DNA from: Bacillota bacterium
GTDB lineage: Bacteria > Bacillota > Clostridia > Christensenellales > CAG-138
Direction: 5' to 3'
Assembly: GCA_023435855.1 (NCBI GenBank)
Contig: JAEZLG010000084.1
Coordinates: 1-9,263, forward strand
DNA: 9,263 nt
Every line of letters begins with the position of its first letter. Positions within the stretch are counted from its first letter, which is position 1. The notes below the pieces were generated by a model that was not told the DNA's origin, did not search any database, and saw only the letters and a list, made by a program, of their open reading frames with translations. The position numbers were made by a program, and so were the translations under genes. Shown here piece after piece: positions 1 to 6,239 of the stretch.

Positions 1-565
1 CCTTAATCGTTACCTCTACTTTGCCCGGGCGCTCGTCGAGGGAAAACTTGGGGGTGGTGAGGTACCCGCCCGCAATGTTCATCATTAAAACAGGCACCTT
101 AAAATGCTTTAAAAACTTGCCGCTTCCGATAGCGACGGGCTGGTTTGCACCCGAAATGGAGCTCATGCCCTCGGGAAATAAAATGACCCTGCCGCCTTTT
201 TTTAGTACACTTGACACCGCGCGGATGGTGTAAAGATCGGGCACGAAGTTCCGCTTGGGTATTGCCTGCATAAGCCTAAAGATAAACGCGAGATGCGAGC
301 GGAAAAACTCGTTGTATCCGGCCACAAAGTTGAGCGTATGCGGGAAAAACGCCATGGTCGCATACAGATAGTCATACCGTGAAGCGTGGTTGGATACGAC
401 GATGTACGGGCCTTTGTAATTTTTGAGGTTAAGCTCACGGCGAATGCTAAGCCCAAGCTTTTTTTGATAAAGAAGGCGCAGCACAAGTACAAGAAGTATG
501 TACAGCGGCTTACATGGCGGCGATATTTTGCGCGCGGAAAGCTTTTGCTGCAGCGTCTTCTTCAT
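1..565 (-). CDS. PlsC-family acyltransferase, C-terminal end missing
   Basis: The reading frame stays open from the ATG at 565 to the left edge, giving 188 residues. The HX4D acyltransferase motif is seen as NHASRYD (His60, Asp65). The second hallmark is FPEGMSS (Pro131-Glu132-Gly133), which positions the phosphate of the acceptor in this family. Residues 21-33 are hydrophobic and could hold the protein at the inner face of the membrane. Family members move an acyl chain from acyl-ACP, acyl-CoA or acyl-phosphate to lysophosphatidate or a related glycerolipid, so a role in phospholipid synthesis is likely. The exact acceptor cannot be read from sequence. Its ATG overlaps the TGA of ribU (ATGA, 562-565), so translation is probably coupled to ribU and transcription falls under the FMN riboswitch. 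A GGAG lies upstream at rather long spacing, which also fits coupling. Confidence 0.87.
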   Translation of the reverse strand, partial: MKKTLQQKLSARKISPPCKPLYILLVLVLRLLYQKKLGLSIRRELNLKNYKGPYIVVSNHASRYDYLYATMAFFPHTLNFVAGYNEFFRSHLAFIFRLMQAIPKRNFVPDLYTIRAVSSVLKKGGRVILFPEGMSSISGANQPVAIGSGKFLKHFKVPVLMMNIAGGYLTTPKFSLDERPGKVEVTIK

Positions 566-1161
566 GTTTGGCTGTTCTCCTTTTTCTCGTCCTGCTGCGT
601 GGCGGGTTTCTTTGGCTTGCCCGGTTCGAGACGCAAGAGCTTTCCTACGCTCTTATAGAGGAGGAATGTCAACAAAGCGTTTAGCCCTGCCTTGATGGTA
701 TTAAACGGCACGATGATAGGCCAGATCATATCGTCCAAAACTTCTTTCGGTGTGCCGTAGAAATTAACCGTGAAGATATAGTTGAGGGGTATCATAACAA
801 GGATCATCGCGACCGAGCCAAACGCGAGCGCAAAAGCAGCACCGACGCGCGAATGGTAGCTGCGATAAATCAGCCCCGCTGTCAACACGAACGCACCCGT
901 GGCAAAAAAGTGCATAGCTGCACCGACCCAGCCACCTTCAGGCGATACCAATAACCATTGCAGTACGCTCACTACTGCCGTCAACAAAAGGCCCGAGACC
1001 GGCCCAAACATGAATGTACCTATAAGGATAGGGACATCCGCCATGTCGTAACGAAGATAGTCTGTAAACATGGGCGGGTGAATGAGGTATACGAGTATGA
1101 GCGAAAGTGCTGCTAAAAGCGCCATGCGCGTGAGCCATTTTGTACTGCCGTAACGAACCAT
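562..1161 (-). CDS. ribU: ECF transporter S component, riboflavin (RibU)
   Basis: This is the substrate-binding membrane subunit of an energy-coupling-factor transporter, predicted to bring riboflavin into the cell together with the shared EcfA/EcfA'/EcfT module, which is not in this window. The 199-residue protein has several hydrophobic helices (about 12-29, 44-71, 82-100, 107-130, 146-170). It shows RibU-like signatures: WLTRMALLAALS near the N-terminus (the EcfT-contact region of S components), YDMADVP at 38-44, and PFNTIKAGLNALLTFLLYK at 152-170. The tail (177-199) is charged and probably cytoplasmic. I chose the ATG at 1161 because AGGAGG sits 5 nt upstream. The frame stays open further upstream only because it runs into the terminator and riboswitch. 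The FMN riboswitch upstream is strong independent support for riboflavin as the substrate. The gene overlaps the following acyltransferase by 4 nt. Confidence 0.93.
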   Translation of the reverse strand: MVRYGSTKWLTRMALLAALSLILVYLIHPPMFTDYLRYDMADVPILIGTFMFGPVSGLLLTAVVSVLQWLLVSPEGGWVGAAMHFFATGAFVLTAGLIYRSYHSRVGAAFALAFGSVAMILVMIPLNYIFTVNFYGTPKEVLDDMIWPIIVPFNTIKAGLNALLTFLLYKSVGKLLRLEPGKPKKPATQQDEKKENSQT

Positions 1162-1193
1162 AACTGCCTCCTGTAAAGTTAAATTACATATAA

Positions 1194-1228
1194 ACCAAAA
1201 GCCCCTTTTGCCAATGCAAAAGGGGCTT
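1194..1228 (-). terminator. Intrinsic terminator of the FMN riboswitch
   Basis: A perfect 13-bp stem (1199-1211 with 1216-1228) closes a 4-nt loop and is followed on the minus strand by TTTTGGTTT. It lies between the riboswitch aptamer and the ribosome binding site of ribU, so it is the likely expression platform: FMN binding should favour this hairpin and stop transcription before ribU. I did not identify a clear competing antiterminator helix. Confidence 0.85.
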
Positions 1229-1252
1229 ACGCGACGCAAAAATAAGCGTGGC

Positions 1253-1400
1253 GCTTCTTTCATCCGGACTTTGTGCCTAAACTAGGCACGTTTACCGTCG
1301 GCGCCGGAATGTACCGGACTCAGCCAAATAGGCTCGCGGGCTCGTCGGCATAATTGCCGCGTTACCGCCGGTGTGGAATTTCACCAACCCCTGAAGCAAG
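1253..1400 (-). promoter_or_regulatory. FMN riboswitch (RFN element)
   Basis: Read on the minus strand, the conserved RFN blocks appear in order: GGTGAAATTCC, ACCGGCGGTAA, GCCCGCGAGCC, TCCGGTACATTCCGGCGCC, and AAAGTCCGGATGAAAGAAG. The closing P1 helix is GCTTC (1393-1397) with GAAGC (1253-1257). One variable arm near 1274-1294 carries a TGCCTAG/CTAGGCA-like hairpin. The element senses flavin mononucleotide and normally switches off riboflavin synthesis or uptake genes when FMN is plentiful. Here it precedes ribU and the PlsC-family gene. Confidence 0.97.
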
Positions 1401-1403
1401 CTA

Positions 1404-1432
1404 AGTATATCGCGTTCTATATGAAATTACAA
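1404..1432 (-). promoter_or_regulatory. Promoter for FMN riboswitch-ribU operon
   Basis: On the minus strand, TTGTAA (1427-1432) and TATACT (1404-1409) are separated by exactly 17 bp. The predicted start of transcription, about 1397, falls at the first bases of the riboswitch. That fit is the main reason for the call. Confidence 0.72.
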
Positions 1433-1468
1433 GCGGATGTGAAAAAATACATTTTTCCACATCCGCTT
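1431..1468 (-). terminator. Hairpin at end of sortase gene, probable terminator
   Basis: An 11-bp perfect inverted repeat (1431-1441 with 1458-1468) continues inward with an A-run opposite a T-run. It lies 40 bp past the sortase stop codon. The bases after it on the minus strand (GTAATTTCAT) are only mildly T-rich, so termination strength is uncertain. Its far arm overlaps the -35 box of the ribU promoter by 2 bp. A smaller 6-bp hairpin (1485-1490 with 1496-1501) lies between it and the stop codon. Confidence 0.55.
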
Positions 1469-1507
1469 AATACTTCAAGTAAGTAGGTGGCTGAACCACC
1501 TCTACGT

Positions 1508-2242
1508 TCAGTTCGCGGGTGACACGCTCGGCGATGGGTACACGCTCTGACCCGGGAAGCATACCACCACGAATCGCTCGGAGGATGTGCCTGCAGAACT
1601 GTTCCATTCGCCAACGCAGGTGATGAGCGTTAACCTTGACGGACCTCCGGGGTCCATCACGATAGGCGGAACCTCGTCAAACGGATATCGGTCGATGCTG
1701 CCCACATAAAACCATTGCTGGCGGCCGTCTTCAAATTCGATCACGACCGCGTCGTCAATCTCCATGTCCCAAAGCGCCTGGAATGTGCCGGCTACCTTTT
1801 TCCATGTCCTGTGCCCGGCGATGACGGCATTGCCCTCCTCGCCCGGAGCGGGTCCTATCTCAAGCCAGCTCGCAGCGTCAGCCCGTTCGACAACCTCCAT
1901 GCGGTTGTCCTTATCAACACCTTTGGGGAACACTTCACTGGATTGCTTTTGATCCACGAAGCTTATTTTAACGGGGATGGGCTTCACGTACGGCGTTGGG
2001 CTCGGCGTGATAACCGGGGTCGCGGAGGGTGAAAGCGACTGTATCGGCACAGGCGTTGCCGTTGCGGGCGGCGGTGTCGCCGGCTCCACATAGTCCGCAT
2101 CGGGTAAAAGCACATATTCGCGTACGATCAAAAAGACGCCGCCGAGTAATAAAAGCGCACTTAGCGCAATAAGCACGATATCCCATTTTGAGCCGCGCTT
2201 TTTCTTATCCGTATTCTTCTCATGCATATCGTTGTTTTCCAT
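1508..2242 (-). CDS. Class F-like sortase, membrane anchored
   Basis: This is a cysteine transpeptidase of the sortase superfamily, predicted to act on the outside of the cell and join a sorting-motif protein to the cell wall or another acceptor. The 244-residue protein has a short basic N-terminus (13-19), one membrane helix (about 22-40), a Pro/Thr/Ser-rich stretch (about 54-90) that can span wall material, and a catalytic domain (about 91-230). The catalytic residues are visible: His144 in AVIAGHRT, Cys209 in TLITC, and Arg223 in SERFVVV. The block VDKDNRMEV followed by PGEEGNAVIAGH resembles class F sortases, but the class is my judgement from pattern. The C-terminus is again Pro/Ser-rich. 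The start is ATG 2242; a second ATG at 2227 is possible, and neither has a good Shine-Dalgarno. No protein with an LPXTG-type signal lies in the window, so its substrate is unknown. Confidence 0.9.
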   Translation of the reverse strand: MENNDMHEKNTDKKKRGSKWDIVLIALSALLLLGGVFLIVREYVLLPDADYVEPATPPPATATPVPIQSLSPSATPVITPSPTPYVKPIPVKISFVDQKQSSEVFPKGVDKDNRMEVVERADAASWLEIGPAPGEEGNAVIAGHRTWKKVAGTFQALWDMEIDDAVVIEFEDGRQQWFYVGSIDRYPFDEVPPIVMDPGGPSRLTLITCVGEWNSSAGTSSERFVVVCFPGQSVYPSPSVSPAN

Positions 2243-2248
2243 GCAATC

Positions 2249-2277
2249 ATTCTAACATAAACGCACGGCCGCGGAAA
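2249..2277 (-). promoter_or_regulatory. Possible extended -10 promoter for sortase gene
   Basis: Minus-strand TAGAAT (2249-2254) is preceded by TGT, giving an extended -10. A weak -35-like TTTCCG (2272-2277) lies 17 bp further up. Transcription would begin at about 2242, the A of the sortase ATG, so the message may have little or no leader. Confidence 0.4.
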
Positions 2278-2310
2278 GAGAAACGGCACGGGCAAAAGCA
2301 CCCGCGCCGT
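2276..2310 (-). terminator. Terminator of metG-GNAT-tatD operon
   Basis: A 10-pair stem with one G-T wobble (2301-2310 with 2283-2292) closes an 8-nt loop, and TTCTCTTTCC follows on the minus strand. It lies 28 bp past the tatD stop codon and before the sortase promoter. Confidence 0.72.
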
Positions 2311-2338
2311 GAACTTTTTGAGAAGAAAACAGTAAGGA

Positions 2339-3112
2339 TTATGTACTTTGCATTTCAAATAGTTTTATCGCATTTTGATATGTTACCTCTGCGACCTCCT
2401 GCACAGTCTTTTCCTGCAAGGCAGCGAGCTTTGCTACGGTATGCACCATGAGCGTGGGGTCATTGCGCTTGCCACGGTACGGAACAGGCGTTAAGTATGG
2501 GCAGTCGGTCTCAAGCACAATGCTTTCAAGCGGCACGCGTGCAGCTACGGCGGAAAGCTTGTTGGCGTTTTCAAACGTAATCGCCCCGCCAAATGCTATA
2601 AATAGCCCAAAATCCATGCAAAGATAAGCTGTTTCGAGGCTGCCGGAGTAGCAGTGCATAACGCCTTTTAGGCCCTTTTTGTGAGCGCGAAGAATATCCA
2701 TGCAGTCGCCGAATGCTTCGCGGACATGGAGGCTCACGGGGAGGTTTAATTCCTGTGCCAGCTCAAGCTGCATGGCAAACCATTTTTTTTGCACGTCGCG
2801 CGGTGCGAAATCGTAATGGTAGTCAAGCCCTATCTCGCCGATGGCCAGTACCTTTTCATGCTTTGCTAGCGCTTTCATATCGTCAAGATGTTTTAGCTCC
2901 GTTTCCGCGGCGATATGCGGGTGCATACCTACCGTTGCGTAGATAAAGGGATAGCGGTCAAGGAGAGACATAGTTTCGTCTGCCTCCCGCACGTCGCAGG
3001 CGATATCCATTACAAGCGCGATGCCTTTTTGGGGAAACGACGCGATAAGCGCTTCGCGGTCCGCGTCAAAGCGCTCATCGGTCAAATGTGCATGGGTATC
3101 AAACAATCTCAT
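2339..3112 (-). CDS. tatD: TatD family metal-dependent DNase/hydrolase
   Basis: The TatD fold is an amidohydrolase-like TIM barrel with two metal ions. Characterised members are 3'-5' exonucleases and deoxyribonucleases linked to DNA repair and processing. All metal ligands expected for the family are visible: His7 and His9 in DTHAHL, Glu93 in IGEIGLDYH, His129 in PVSLHVREA, His153 in MHCYSG, and Asp203 in ETDCPYLTP. The length of 257 residues is normal for the family, and no signal peptide is seen, so the protein should be cytoplasmic. The ATG overlaps the TGA of the upstream acetyltransferase (3109-3112), which points to translational coupling; only a weak GGATG lies upstream. Location downstream of metG is a common arrangement in Bacillota and supports the assignment. 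The physiological substrate is not set by sequence. Confidence 0.96.
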   Translation of the reverse strand: MRLFDTHAHLTDERFDADREALIASFPQKGIALVMDIACDVREADETMSLLDRYPFIYATVGMHPHIAAETELKHLDDMKALAKHEKVLAIGEIGLDYHYDFAPRDVQKKWFAMQLELAQELNLPVSLHVREAFGDCMDILRAHKKGLKGVMHCYSGSLETAYLCMDFGLFIAFGGAITFENANKLSAVAARVPLESIVLETDCPYLTPVPYRGKRNDPTLMVHTVAKLAALQEKTVQEVAEVTYQNAIKLFEMQST

Positions 3113-3645
3113 AGTTCTGCATCCATCAAAATTTCGTCGTAGTAAGTATCTCGCACAAAAATCGTATTTTTGTGGCGGCCGATCTCTTCAAAGCCAAACT
3201 TTTTATAAAGTGCGATAGCCCGCTCGTTGTCCGCTCGAACACTTAACCAAATGTTTTTTATTACGCCTGTTTCCCGTGCGAAATCGAATATATAGGTAAA
3301 GAAAGCGTTGCCGATACCTAAGCCCCAGAACTTTTTTAAAACCGTAATGCCCACGGTTGTATTGTGTTTAACGCGCTCGCGCGGCGGTGTGTCAAGCCCA
3401 AACGAGCCCACAAGTTCACCGTCAACTCTTCCGATGAATATGCCGCCAAGCGGATCGTTACATTTGTTGTCTAAGAATTCTTCCTCCTGCTCGAGCGTAA
3501 ACCTCATGGTCCCGTCGTTGAGCAAAAAATCGGTTTCCTTTCCGACCACGCTCAAAAATGCAAGCATTTCTTTGGCGTCTTCCTTTTGCGCGCGGGAGAT
3601 GACGAGCGTGCGCCCGTCCTTTAACAGGTAATCGGATTGCGGCAT
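3109..3645 (-). CDS. GNAT family N-acetyltransferase
   Basis: This is a predicted acetyl-CoA dependent N-acetyltransferase of 178 residues. The acetyl-CoA pyrophosphate-binding motif is seen in VLKKFWGLGIGNAF (about 103-116), and the later GNAT motif in NERAIALYKKFGFEEIGR (about 141-158), followed by a C-terminal strand region. No signal peptide or membrane segment is visible, so it should be cytoplasmic. The acceptor could be a small molecule, an antibiotic-like amine or a protein N-terminus; the sequence does not tell. The start is ATG 3645, with a strong AAAGGAGG at 3653-3660. It lies 29 bp after the metG stop and overlaps tatD by 4 nt, so it is part of the metG operon and is likely controlled by the methionine T-box. 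It interrupts the often direct metG-tatD pairing. Confidence 0.9.
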   Translation of the reverse strand: MPQSDYLLKDGRTLVISRAQKEDAKEMLAFLSVVGKETDFLLNDGTMRFTLEQEEEFLDNKCNDPLGGIFIGRVDGELVGSFGLDTPPRERVKHNTTVGITVLKKFWGLGIGNAFFTYIFDFARETGVIKNIWLSVRADNERAIALYKKFGFEEIGRHKNTIFVRDTYYDEILMDAEL

Positions 3646-3674
3646 AACAACGCCTCCTTTAGGAGTTTATAAGA

Positions 3675-5714
3675 TTACCTTACTTTTAACCCGCTTTCCA
3701 TAGGTGCCAAGGTTGTGAGTGCGCTTAGCGCTTTATCCTCATCGTCGGAAGCGCAAAGGATCATGCCGCAGCTCTCAATACCGCAGATTTTACGCGGTTT
3801 GAGGTTTGCTACAAGCACTACGGTTTTGCCGATCAGGTCTTCGGGCGTATAAAAATCCTTGATGCCCGACAGTACCGTGCGCGTTTGTGAGCCGACCTCT
3901 AGCGTGAGGTTTAAAAGGTGGTCAGAGCGCTTTACGTTTTCGCATGCGATGACCTTCGCAAGCCTTAAGTCGAGCTTGGCAAAATCGTCGTAGGTGATGT
4001 ACTCGCTATCCGGTTCGGCTTTTTGCGGGACATCATCCCCTGCTTTTTCTGCAGGCTTCTTCTCCGGTTCCTTCTCCGCCTGAGGGGCGGATTTTACTTC
4101 GACCTTCAATTCCTCTTCCTTCGCCTCTTTTTCAACCTCGGCAGCATGCGCAGCGAGCGATTCAAGCTCCGCCTTTACATCGATGCGCGGGAACAGCGCA
4201 TCTCCTTTTTGTACATGTACGCTTGCGGGCAAGTTGCCGTAGGAAAGGCTTTCGATGGTCTTAAGCGCAGCATCCGTAATACCGAGCTGCTCGAATATCT
4301 TCGGTGCGGTACGGGTGAGAAACGGCGAAAGAAGTACGCCCACAAAGCGTAGGCACTCCGCCAGGTTATAAAGCACCGTTCCCAAGCGGTTCATTGTGCT
4401 TTCGTCCTTAGCGAGTATCCATGGCTTCGTAATATCGATATACTTGTTGCACGCGCCGATGAGCTTCCAAATTTCCTCCAAGGACTCGGGGAGCCTTAAC
4501 GCGTTCATATTCTCCTCTACGAGCTTTGGCAGGTCGCGGGCGATGGAGATAAGCTCGTCATCCTCCTCGGCAACATAAACGCTTGGTGCGGGGAGATTCG
4601 CGTTAAAATATTTTTCGATCATGCTTACCGTGCGCGAGAGGAGGTTGCCTAGGTCATTTGCAAGATCGCTGTTGATGCGGTAAATGAGCGCTTCATTAGA
4701 AAACACGCCGTCGCTCCCGAAGGGTACCTCACGCAGCAAGAAATAGCGAATAGCATCTACACCGTAGCGATCGATAAGCTTTATGGGGTCAACCACATTG
4801 CCCTGCGATTTGCTCATCTTGCCGCCGTCGAGCACCAACCATCCGTGGCCGAACACCTGCTTGGGGAGAGGCAGATCGAGTGCCATCAAGAGTATGGGCC
4901 AAATGATGGTATGGAAGCGAACGATCTCCTTGCCCACAAGGTGTACATCGGCGGGCCAGTATTTTTGCATAAGGGTATCGTCCTCACCCAAATAGCCTAG
5001 CTTTGTTATATAGTTGGACAACGCGTCCACCCAAACGTATACCACGTGGCCGGGGTCAAAATCTACGGGAACGCCCCACTTAAACGTAGTGCGCGAAACG
5101 CACAGGTCTTCAAGCCCCGGCAGAAGGAAGTTGTTGAGCATTTCGTTGGCGCGGCTCTCGGGCTGTATAAACTCAGGATTTGCTTTGATATGTGCGATAA
5201 GCCTGTCAGCATACTTGCTTAAGCGGAAGAAGTAGCTTTGCTCCTCCACAATCTCCACTTGCTTTCCGCAATCGGGACAGCAATTGTCCTTAAGTTGGCG
5301 CTCAAGCCAGAACGCTTCGCAGGTGGTGCAATAATGCCCTTTGTAGGAGGATTTGTAAATATCGCCCTGCTCGTAGAGCCTTTTAAAAATCTTCTGTACG
5401 CCTTTTTCATGGTAATCATCGGTGGTGCGTACAAAGCCGTCGTAGGATATGTCGAGCGCCTTCCAAACGTTTTGGAACGAAGCGACAATTTCGTCAACGT
5501 ATTCCTTGGGGGTAACGCCCTGCTTTTTTGCGGCGCGCTCCACCTTCTGCCCGTGCTCATCGGAGCCCGTCAAAAAGTACACGTCGTAACCGGTGAGCCG
5601 CTTGTAGCGCGAAATGGCGTCCGCCGCTACGGTGGTGTAGCTGTGGCCGATGTGCAGATTTCCGTTCGTGTAGTAAATCGGCGTTGTGATGTAATAGCTT
5701 TTACGGTTTTCCAT
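3675..5714 (-). CDS. metG: Methionyl-tRNA synthetase
   Basis: MetRS charges tRNA-Met, both initiator and elongator, with methionine using ATP. It is a class I synthetase: the HIGH motif is at residues 21-24 in NGNLHIGHSYTT and KMSKS at 299-303. Between them a zinc-knuckle insert holds CTTC (129-132) and CPDC (146-149). The anticodon-binding helical domain covers roughly 345-510, with INSDLANDLGNLL near 347. A long Glu/Lys/Ala-rich linker (about 519-570) leads to a C-terminal tRNA-binding domain (571-679) with DLRLAKVIACENV and LVANLKPRKICGIESCGM, used for dimerisation and tRNA capture. The frame opens at an ATG at 5726, but I place the start at 5714 because GGAGG (5720-5724) is correctly spaced for it and would lie inside the longer form. 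Length 679 is typical for the Bacillota type with the C-terminal domain. Expression should depend on the Met T-box upstream. Confidence 0.98.
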   Translation of the reverse strand: MENRKSYYITTPIYYTNGNLHIGHSYTTVAADAISRYKRLTGYDVYFLTGSDEHGQKVERAAKKQGVTPKEYVDEIVASFQNVWKALDISYDGFVRTTDDYHEKGVQKIFKRLYEQGDIYKSSYKGHYCTTCEAFWLERQLKDNCCPDCGKQVEIVEEQSYFFRLSKYADRLIAHIKANPEFIQPESRANEMLNNFLLPGLEDLCVSRTTFKWGVPVDFDPGHVVYVWVDALSNYITKLGYLGEDDTLMQKYWPADVHLVGKEIVRFHTIIWPILLMALDLPLPKQVFGHGWLVLDGGKMSKSQGNVVDPIKLIDRYGVDAIRYFLLREVPFGSDGVFSNEALIYRINSDLANDLGNLLSRTVSMIEKYFNANLPAPSVYVAEEDDELISIARDLPKLVEENMNALRLPESLEEIWKLIGACNKYIDITKPWILAKDESTMNRLGTVLYNLAECLRFVGVLLSPFLTRTAPKIFEQLGITDAALKTIESLSYGNLPASVHVQKGDALFPRIDVKAELESLAAHAAEVEKEAKEEELKVEVKSAPQAEKEPEKKPAEKAGDDVPQKAEPDSEYITYDDFAKLDLRLAKVIACENVKRSDHLLNLTLEVGSQTRTVLSGIKDFYTPEDLIGKTVVLVANLKPRKICGIESCGMILCASDDEDKALSALTTLAPMESGLKVR

Positions 5715-5719
5715 ACATA

Positions 5720-5724
5720 CCTCC
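5720..5724 (-). promoter_or_regulatory. Ribosome binding site deciding the metG start
   Basis: Minus-strand GGAGG lies 5 nt before the ATG at 5714. An in-frame ATG at 5726 lies just ahead of the GGAGG and has only GCGGGC immediately upstream, so it is the weaker start. Confidence 0.8.
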
Positions 5725-5756
5725 ATGCCCGCGTTGCGGGCAAGTTTTTTCTTTAA

Positions 5757-6020
5757 ATAAAAAAACGCCCCAAGGCCAAACTCGGCCGAGGGACGGCTTG
5801 CGCCGTGGTACCACCCTGTTTCCCCTAAGCTTGTGGCAAAGGGCTCGTTTGTCTCCGCTGTATCGGGCGAAGCCCGCTCCGCTTAAGGGGCAAAAATGAG
5901 ATGCCTTTTGGCGGCAGCCGCTCGGGAGCCATGTTCTGCACATTTCCCCTCCGGCTTGCACCATCCGCCGGCTCTCTAAAAGGGTTTATGTGCGTACTCT
6001 TTCCGTCATTGCGGTATGAT
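5757..6020 (-). promoter_or_regulatory. Methionine T-box leader of metG
   Basis: The leader RNA binds uncharged tRNA-Met and then lets transcription proceed into metG. Stem I has the typical core AGAGAGCCGG and GGATGGTGCAAGCCGG. A helix GCACAT/ATGTGC borders the specifier loop, which has AGTA on one side and GAACATGG on the other; the specifier codon is ATG at 5930-5932. A later helix (CCCCTTAAGC with GCTTAGGGG) fits stem III. The T-box AGGGTGGTACCACGG lies at 5803-5817. The antiterminator is clear: AGGG, a TGGTACC bulge that pairs with the tRNA acceptor end, ACGGC-GCAA-GCCGT, then CCCT (5789-5817). It competes with the terminator at 5766-5795 for shared bases. The ends given are the predicted transcription start and the end of the T-run. 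Confidence 0.97.
5759..5795 (-). terminator. Terminator arm of the metG T-box
   Basis: The hairpin 5784-5795 with 5766-5777 has a 6-nt loop and two mismatches, and is followed by seven T on the minus strand. Its 5' arm shares bases 5789-5795 with the antiterminator, as expected of a T-box switch. Confidence 0.92.
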
Positions 6021-6026
6021 AAATTG

Positions 6027-6055
6027 AGTTTAGTGGTAGCGTTACCATTTGTCAA
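6027..6055 (-). promoter_or_regulatory. Promoter of metG T-box operon
   Basis: Minus-strand TTGACA (6050-6055, a perfect -35) and TAAACT (6027-6032) are spaced by 17 bp. The predicted start near 6020 is just ahead of stem I of the T-box leader. Confidence 0.87.
6034..6047. promoter_or_regulatory. Operator-like palindrome in the metG promoter spacer (cre/LacI-family type)
   Basis: The 14-bp sequence TGGTAACGCTACCA (minus strand) has TGGTA/TACCA arms around a central CG and fits the loose LacI-family and CcpA core TGNNANCGNTNNCA. It lies wholly between the -35 and -10 boxes, a position where a bound repressor would block RNA polymerase. Which regulator binds, if any, cannot be told. Confidence 0.45.
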
Positions 6056-6093
6056 CACAAATATGTCGCATTTCCCAAAATGTGCGCAATCTA

Positions 6094-6121
6094 GTATCAT
6101 GGCCGCAAACGGTCATGATAC
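6094..6121. repeat. 12-bp inverted repeat in intergenic DNA
   Basis: Arms 6094-6105 and 6110-6121 (GTATCATG...CATGATAC, one mismatch that is a G-U pair in plus-strand RNA) enclose CAAA. No strong T-run follows on either strand, so it is a weak terminator candidate. It could be an operator or a structured RNA end, about 40 bp upstream of the metG promoter. Confidence 0.55.
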
Positions 6122-6239
6122 AATTGATTTATATGCGCGTGCGATTTTCGCCTGCACGCAGGGCCGGAGTCTTTAGCCTACGCAAGGTAGTAAGGCTTCT
6201 GCTCAGCCGGATGTGAAGGCACGGCTCTGCCGGCGAGCG

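Noticed and set aside
1162..1263. Longer ribU reading frame starting inside the riboswitch
   Set aside because: The extra 34 codons would encode the terminator and riboswitch end. The ATG at 1161 has an ideal AGGAGG.
3654..3665. CTCCT/AGGAG self-complementary bases over the GNAT ribosome binding site
   Set aside because: The loop would be only 2 nt, too tight for a stable hairpin, so sequestration is unlikely.
5238..5756. Open frame of 172 codons on the plus strand opposite the start of metG
   Set aside because: It is antisense to the catalytic part of MetRS and to the T-box end, and its hydrophobic look comes from the complement of charged codons.
5901..6176. Open frame of 91 codons on the plus strand across the T-box leader
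   Set aside because: It lies over a clearly assigned RNA element and promoter, with no ribosome binding site and no family resemblance.
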